Assembly: GCA_029237695.1 (NCBI GenBank)
Contig: JAQRGA010000042.1
Coordinates: 682,001 to 746,000 of the forward strand
Origin: Conchocele bisecta
Lineage: Eukaryota; Mollusca; Bivalvia; Lucinida; Thyasiridae
Length of the DNA stretch: 64,000 bases
Reading direction: 5' to 3'
Numbering within the stretch: the first letter of the stretch is position 1; each line of letters starts with the position of its first letter. The notes under the pieces are model-generated. The model was not told the DNA's origin. It worked only from the letters and a program-made list of their open reading frames with translations, and searched no databases. Positions 58,973 through 64,000 of the stretch are shown here, piece by piece. The position numbers were made by a program, and so were the translations under genes.

Positions 58973-59968
58973 ATGTTTGTTGATAAAGTGAAAATAATAG
59001 TTAAAGGCGGTGACGGTGGTAATGGTTGTGCAAGTTTCCGTCGAGAAAAGTTTATCCCTTTAGGTGGTCCCAGTGGCGGTGACGGCGGTAATGGTGGAAA
59101 TGTTATTATTGCGGCTAGAATGAATGAGCATAGTTTAGTTGATTTAAACTATAAACGACACCACAGAGCAGTTAATGGTGCAAATGGTAGAGGAAAAGAT
59201 CAATATGGTAAAACCGGGGCGGATATTAATTTATATGTTCCAATAGGAACTATTATAAAAGATATTGATGATTCCGTTATTGTAGCAGATTTAGATGAAG
59301 ATGGTAAGAGTTTTGTTGCAGCTTGCGGTGGAATCGGGGGTAAGGGAAATATACATTTTAAGACAAGTAGTAACAGAGCACCTAGAGAGTGTGAGCTGGG
59401 TAGTGAAGGTGAGCTAAAGAATTTAGAGCTGGAATTAAAAACGATTGCTGATGTTGGTTTAGTAGGATATCCAAATGCAGGTAAAAGCACACTTCTTAGT
59501 GCTGTCTCAGCTGCTAAACCTAAAATTGCAGCCTATCCGTTTACTACATTGCATCCCATAGTTGGAACTATTGAATTCGATGATTATTCCAGAATGTTAA
59601 TAGCTGATATACCAGGTTTAATTGACGGTGCTCATGAGAATATAGGTTTAGGTCATAATTTTTTAAGGCATATTGAAAGAACAAAAATCTTGGTTTTTGT
59701 TATAGATATGGCTGGTATTGACGGAAGAGATCCTATTGATGATTATTTATCTTTAAAAAATGAATTAGAACTGTATATGAAAGGGCTTTCCGGTAGACCT
59801 TCTTTAGTTGTTGCTAATAAAATGGATCTACCTAAAGCAATAGAGAATTATAAAAAATTTAAAAAAAATATATATGATACTCAGATAGTGGCTATAAGTG
59901 CTGGTAGAAAAGAAAATTTGGAGTTATTGATTTCTGATTTGAGAGTAAAAAATGATGGAATAAAATAA
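58973..59968 (+). CDS. obgE: GTPase ObgE/CgtA
   Basis: Essential GTPase in 50S ribosome maturation and stress response. 331 residues: glycine-rich Obg domain (FVDKVKIIVKGGDGGNGCAS, GGPSGGDGGNGGNV, about 1-158) then the G domain with G1 GYPNAGKST, G3 ADIPGLIDGAHENIGLG and G4 ANKMDL. The frame opens at 58934, but the ATG at 58973 (MFVDKVKI) has AAGG upstream and gives the normal start. It lacks the C-terminal OCT domain of the longer Obg proteins. L27-Obg adjacency is the common bacterial order. Confidence 0.96.
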   Translation: MFVDKVKIIVKGGDGGNGCASFRREKFIPLGGPSGGDGGNGGNVIIAARMNEHSLVDLNYKRHHRAVNGANGRGKDQYGKTGADINLYVPIGTIIKDIDDSVIVADLDEDGKSFVAACGGIGGKGNIHFKTSSNRAPRECELGSEGELKNLELELKTIADVGLVGYPNAGKSTLLSAVSAAKPKIAAYPFTTLHPIVGTIEFDDYSRMLIADIPGLIDGAHENIGLGHNFLRHIERTKILVFVIDMAGIDGRDPIDDYLSLKNELELYMKGLSGRPSLVVANKMDLPKAIENYKKFKKNIYDTQIVAISAGRKENLELLISDLRVKNDGIK

Positions 59969-60614
59969 TGCGACAGATGTTTAGCTATTATTTATAATGT
60001 AAGATTAACTGATAATTTTTATGCAGGCTTTTATACTAAACTATCTGCTTTTTGAAAATAATGATTAGCCTCTTGTTTGTAGCTATTTTAAATTTTATTT
60101 TCTAAGTTTATTTGAATGATCTTTCCTAAAAAGTATACAATCATATCTGTCAGAGTAAAAATAATAGACAGATATATTTTTTATTTAACTTTATATTTTA
60201 ACATCTAAAATTTTAATATGGTTTTTAATTCTTTGTTGATAAAGTTAAAATAAAAATTAATTTATTTTCATTTTAAGATGTACATCTTCAGGATAAATTG
60301 CTATTGCTCCTTCAGCTGGACAGTAGTAATATTATGTCATGACCTCCATCATTTTTGTGATCCTCCAGCGTTCTAAGATTAAATCTAATTCTCTCGTTTG
60401 CATTGATAGTCTGTGCTATCTTGACTGCAAAAAGTAGGTATTTTTGAGTCTTCAAATTATTTTTATCTATATGATCTATAATTCTTATATTGCAATAATT
60501 TATTTATAGATTTATAGGTTATGATACTCTAAAGAATAATAAATAGTATTTGTAGCTGGATATACGTGTTTATTGTCGCTCTTATGGTGAATTAGGATTA
60601 GTATTTGGATCTAG
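59969..60614. other. 646-base gap with possible decayed minus-strand coding
   Basis: On the minus strand, about 60455-60330, one frame reads KTQKYLLFAVKIAQTINANE then RIRFNLRTLEDHKNDGGHDI; in another, near 60290, PAEGAIAIYPEDVHLKMKIN. They suggest a broken gene of unrecognised family. The remainder is non-coding A+T-rich sequence. Confidence 0.35.
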
Positions 60615-61211
60615 TTAATCTTTTATTCCAAATGTTTGGTAAAGTTTTGTGAATTCGTTGAAAGATTTATTGTATCTATGTCTATCTTCATGTTGAAATG
60701 ATTTTAATATTCTTTCCCGATGTCTATTTATAGCTGATTCTGACATTTCAATAAGTTCTGTTGTGCTATGGCAGATGTTTAGCTCACTATTTGCAAAAAT
60801 TTCATCTGTAGATCTGAATTGAATTGAAATTTTACTGCCCATAAAATTGCTGAGCTGTTTTTCTTCCTGAAATAAAATTATTTCATGTGTTACCAACGCA
60901 TAAGCAGCTTGAATTGTATCTTTTAAAAGTAATAGATACTGTGTGATAGGATCTTGGATTTCTTTTTTTAGATCTGATTGTTGCGGCAGTGAGCGTCTGG
61001 CTTCAATTGCTATATCTAAAAGTTTAAGAATAATTTTGTATATTTCACTTCTTTTTTCTTCGCTTTTCGAAAACATATTGCCACTGAATAAAAAAATTGC
61101 TTGGTCGTAGGCAGCATTATGCCTAGCTATAAGAGCCGGCATATTCATCTCGGCAAGGTAGCTATTTTTAGATTTTCTGCCTGTTTTTTTATTTCTAATT
61201 AATGGTGACAT
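60615..61211 (-). CDS. Hypothetical helical protein
   Basis: About 198 residues, almost wholly alpha-helical by composition, with a basic N-terminus (RNKKTGRKSKNSYLAEMN). The repeated amphipathic helices (YDQAIFLFSGNMF, IYKIILKLLDIAIEARRSLP, YLLLLKDTIQAAYALVTHEI) suggest a four-helix bundle, loosely like flagellar chaperone FliS, but no flagellar gene is near and the match is not specific. The frame opens with TTG at 61235; the ATG at 61211 is more likely, though neither has a good ribosome binding site. It is divergent from the aminotransferase gene. Confidence 0.6.
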   Translation of the reverse strand: MSPLIRNKKTGRKSKNSYLAEMNMPALIARHNAAYDQAIFLFSGNMFSKSEEKRSEIYKIILKLLDIAIEARRSLPQQSDLKKEIQDPITQYLLLLKDTIQAAYALVTHEIILFQEEKQLSNFMGSKISIQFRSTDEIFANSELNICHSTTELIEMSESAINRHRERILKSFQHEDRHRYNKSFNEFTKLYQTFGIKD

Positions 61212-61410
61212 TTTTATATGCAAATATTTAATCAATAAATTTGTCTTTATAAATCATAAATAATTTCTTATGATTAACGTATTTTAGTGTTAATTATAAA
61301 ATAAGCTATTATGTTTATACAGTAGTATACCTCTAATACTTAAATAAAAAATCATATAGTAATTTAAAAATTCAATCAATATACTTTATATAATTAAGGA
61401 GAATCAACTA

Positions 61411-62547
61411 ATGCAGGTGCAATTATTAGATGTAAAAGCTCAATATAATGAGAATAATTTGAGAGATGAAGTCATGCCTCTGATTGATGAAATATGTAAT
61501 AATCAGGCATTTGTAGGTGGTAAGAAAATTGAAGATTTTGAAGCAGCAATAGCTGAATATAGTGGATGTAAATATGCATGTGGTGTTTCATCAGGTTCAG
61601 ATGCTCTCATTATTTCTTTAATGGTTGAAGGTATTGGTGCCGGAGATGAAGTTATTACTACTCCATTTACATTTTTTGCTACTGCAGGTGCAATTTGGCG
61701 CGTCGGTGCTAAACCTGTATTTGTAGATATTGATCCTGAAGATTTTAATATTAATCCAGAATTGATTGAAGCTAAAATTACTCCTAATACAAAGGCGATA
61801 ATGCCTGTTCATCTCTATGGTCAAATGGCTAAAATGGACAAAATTATGGCGATAGCTAAAAAGCATGATCTTATTGTTATTGAAGATGCAGCACAGGCTA
61901 TTGGCTCAGAGTATTTGAATAAGAGAGCAGGAAGTTATGGAGACTATGGATGTTTCTCTTTCTATCCAAGTAAAAACTTGGGTGCATTTGGTGATGCAGG
62001 TATTGTCACTACGAATGATGAAAAAAAATATGAAAGATTAAAGATGTTCCGTAATCATGGAGCTGATCCAGAAAGAAGATATATGCATAAATTTGTTGGA
62101 GGTAACTTTCGACTAGATGCCCTTCAAGCTGCAATCCTTCATGTTAAATTAAAATATTTAGATAAATGGAGTAGTGCTAGACAGAGCAATGCTGAAGAAT
62201 ATAAACAACTGTTTGGAGCATCTGAGATTGGAGATAAGGCTAGACTGCCAATTACTGCTGAAGGTATAACTAGACACATTTATAATCAATTTTGTATACT
62301 TGTAGAAGATGGAAAAAGAGATGCATTACAGGCAGCACTTGGAAAATCAGGTATAGGATCTGCTGTCTATTATCCTCTATCATTGCATTTACAGGATTGT
62401 TTTGCTGATCTTGGGTACAGGGAAGGTGATTTTCCAATAAGTGAAGAAATGTCTAAGAAAATTTTAGCGTTACCAATTTATCCTGAAGCTGGAAATGAGC
62501 AGAGAAAATATGTTGTTTCTAAAATTGAAAATTTTTTAATAGGCTAA
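61411..62547 (+). CDS. DegT/DnrJ/EryC1 family sugar aminotransferase
   Basis: PLP-dependent aminotransferase acting on nucleotide-linked keto-sugars for surface polysaccharide. 378 residues with FVGGKKIEDFEAAIAEYSGC, GVSSGSDALIISLMVEGIG, VITTPFTFFATAGAIWRVGA, VIEDAAQAIGSEYLNKRAGS and the PLP lysine (K188) in SFYPSKNLGAFGDAGIV, followed by FRNHGADPERRYMH. It starts after AAGGAGAAT. The transporter gene begins eight bases after its stop, so the two are co-transcribed. The sugar substrate is not predictable. Confidence 0.93.
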   Translation: MQVQLLDVKAQYNENNLRDEVMPLIDEICNNQAFVGGKKIEDFEAAIAEYSGCKYACGVSSGSDALIISLMVEGIGAGDEVITTPFTFFATAGAIWRVGAKPVFVDIDPEDFNINPELIEAKITPNTKAIMPVHLYGQMAKMDKIMAIAKKHDLIVIEDAAQAIGSEYLNKRAGSYGDYGCFSFYPSKNLGAFGDAGIVTTNDEKKYERLKMFRNHGADPERRYMHKFVGGNFRLDALQAAILHVKLKYLDKWSSARQSNAEEYKQLFGASEIGDKARLPITAEGITRHIYNQFCILVEDGKRDALQAALGKSGIGSAVYYPLSLHLQDCFADLGYREGDFPISEEMSKKILALPIYPEAGNEQRKYVVSKIENFLIG

Positions 62548-62555
62548 AGTATATT

Positions 62556-64000
62556 GTGAATTCCAACTTTAAAAGACAATCTTATAGAAGAGTATTTTCA
62601 TATGTTAAGCCATATAAGACTATTCTTATAATCGGTATCATTTCCGGTATTATGACGGGAGGTTTTTTTGGAGCAAGTTTTTTTTGGCTTAAAGGTTTTT
62701 TTCAGCCTTTTCAAAAAGAAGCTTCTGCCAAAGTTGTACAGGTTATTAGTGGAAGAAATAGTAGTAGTACAGAAAATAAAATATATAAGTTAAAAGATGT
62801 AAAGAAAGTATCTATTGAGAATAACTCAAGAAGTTCTTCTGGAAAAAATATTTTGAATAGTAAAATAAGTGGTGAGGCTAAACAATTTGATAGTATTTTG
62901 ACTTATGCTAACGCATTGGGAATACCTATGCAGAATAAAGTGGGTAGACTTACCCTGTTGGGATTGTTGCTTTTTGTTGGTAGTTTTACGCTTATATGGT
63001 TTTTTAAGGCACTGGCAACATACGTTAATAGTTTTTGCATGCGCTGGGTTGGCAGTCGCATAGTTACAGATATGAGAAATCAGATATTTGAAACGCTCAC
63101 GCGTCAATCTCTTTCGTTTTACGGAAAAGCGGATATGGGGCAGTTAATAAGCAGAGTTATGCAGGATACTGATCAGATCCAGGGTGCAGTTTCAAATAAC
63201 ATTGCAGCATTAACCAGTGCCCCTTTTCAAATTCTAGCCTGCTTTGGTTTTATTATAATTGCCAGCATAAGTAATAATAATTTTGTAATGCTATTTATTA
63301 TGATTGTTGCCGGTTTATTAATGATGCTTCCCATAATAATTGTCGGCAAAAAAATCAGAAAAATTTATGAAATATCATTACATAGAATTTCGTTTGTTTT
63401 TTCAAGAATGCATGAGGTATTTACAGGAATTATTCTTGTGAAAGCCTCATTTACCGAAAAAGAAGAATATAATAAATTTAAGGTCGTTAATGAGCGGTAT
63501 TTTCATACATTGATTAAGGCACTAAAAACACAATTGATGATGAGTCCTCTGACAGAACTGCTTGGAGTTTGTGCTATTGCAATATTTTTTATATATGCAT
63601 ATTTGGATAATATTACATTAAGTAGTATTATAATATTAGTTATTCCTGCTTTATTAGCTTATCAACCAATTAAAACATTAGCGAAAGTAAATAATGGTAT
63701 TCAACGATGTATGTCAGGAGCTGACCGTTTTTTCGATATGATCGATACAGATACTGCTTTAAAAGAAATAAAAGATCCTGTAAGAATATCTGAATTCAGG
63801 AATAAAATAGTATTTGATCATGTTAATTTTAATTATGATTCTGATATAAGTATTTTAAATGATGTGAATTTTACTTTAAAGAAAGGTAAGATGGTTGCAG
63901 TTGTTGGCGAAACAGGATCAGGTAAAAGTACTATTGCTAATCTAATAGCCAGATTTTATAATGCAACTTCAGGTGAAGTTATAATTGATGGTACTAATGT
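62556..64000 (+). CDS. msbA: MsbA-like lipid A/glycolipid ABC exporter (cut by right edge)
   Basis: Half-transporter fusing membrane and ATPase domains, flipping lipid A core to the periplasmic leaflet. The frame is open from the GTG at 62556 to the edge, 481 codons. It shows a first helix (YKTILIIGIISGIMTGGFFG), a long hydrophilic loop (residues about 45-125), the helix pair FVGSFTLIWFFKALATYVN and RWVGSRIVTDMRNQIFETLT, coupling FYGKADMGQLISRVMQDTDQ, and in the ATPase domain VAVVGETGSGKSTIANLIAR (Walker A) then FYNATSGEVIIDGTNV. The signature and Walker B lie outside. A long periplasmic or lumenal insertion after helix 1 is notable. It sits eight bases behind the DegT gene. Confidence 0.9.
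   Translation, partial: MNSNFKRQSYRRVFSYVKPYKTILIIGIISGIMTGGFFGASFFWLKGFFQPFQKEASAKVVQVISGRNSSSTENKIYKLKDVKKVSIENNSRSSSGKNILNSKISGEAKQFDSILTYANALGIPMQNKVGRLTLLGLLLFVGSFTLIWFFKALATYVNSFCMRWVGSRIVTDMRNQIFETLTRQSLSFYGKADMGQLISRVMQDTDQIQGAVSNNIAALTSAPFQILACFGFIIIASISNNNFVMLFIMIVAGLLMMLPIIIVGKKIRKIYEISLHRISFVFSRMHEVFTGIILVKASFTEKEEYNKFKVVNERYFHTLIKALKTQLMMSPLTELLGVCAIAIFFIYAYLDNITLSSIIILVIPALLAYQPIKTLAKVNNGIQRCMSGADRFFDMIDTDTALKEIKDPVRISEFRNKIVFDHVNFNYDSDISILNDVNFTLKKGKMVAVVGETGSGKSTIANLIARFYNATSGEVIIDGTN

Overview
The window is low-G+C (roughly 30%) bacterial chromosome with ordinary housekeeping genes. The cell is Gram-negative with lipid A: it encodes LpxB, an LptF/LptG permease, an MsbA-type flippase (cut by the right edge) and an AsmA-like periplasmic protein. 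Its redox genes suggest an anaerobe: a three-subunit NuoE/NuoF/NfnB-type complex resembling the Sporomusa-type bifurcating transhydrogenase, tungstate uptake, a LarB nickel-cofactor enzyme and a 2-Cys peroxiredoxin. The phylum cannot be fixed from this sequence alone; the gene mix (Aquifex-type aconitase, rplM-rpsI-argC order, RsbW-like factor) would fit a PVC-group or similar anaerobe, which is a weak inference.

Layout. 1-12.3 kb: mnmE (partial), RNase R, LptF/G, aconitase, a hypothetical gene, an RsbW-like kinase, an AsmA-like protein, an aromatic amino-acid permease and sfsA. 12.4-13.7 kb: ahpC with a clear terminator, then a decayed IS200/IS605 tnpA. 13.7-23.4 kb: a tightly coupled four-gene operon (554, 612, 322 and about 1738 aa) ending in a giant DEAD-box/DUF1998 helicase, which is the best candidate for a poorly described defence system. 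23.5-32.1 kb: marC, an ADP-ribosylglycohydrolase, a small holin-like membrane protein, a GT2-GtrA glycosyltransferase, and a tungstate ABC transporter whose binding-protein gene is separated from its permease gene by a GHKL ATPase with a nuclease-like C-terminus. 32.9-41.7 kb: trpA, a DEDDh exonuclease, a divergent MurC, cinA, rplM-rpsI, argC, lpxB. 42.5-50.6 kb: the transhydrogenase operon, larB, a FabK/NMO-type flavoenzyme, guanine deaminase and tRNA-Leu(CAA). 50.7-52.1 kb: a decayed amino-acid permease, a small ORF with a perfect ribosome binding site, and a G+C-rich cysteine protein with seven CxxG repeats. 52.6-64 kb: mannose-1-phosphate guanylyltransferase, gap, pgk, tpiA-secG, rpmA, obgE, a hypothetical protein, a DegT aminotransferase and the MsbA-like transporter.

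Genome erosion is a theme. Reading the long gaps in all frames reveals fossils of IS200/IS605, IS3 and IS630 transposases, a GNAT acetyltransferase with its middle deleted, an APC permease, and several unassigned frameshifted reading frames. This suggests a lineage that has lost genes by decay and once carried many mobile elements. The helicase operon and the GHKL gene, by contrast, are fully intact within this eroding background.

All calls are from reading the sequence; no database or structure search was run.
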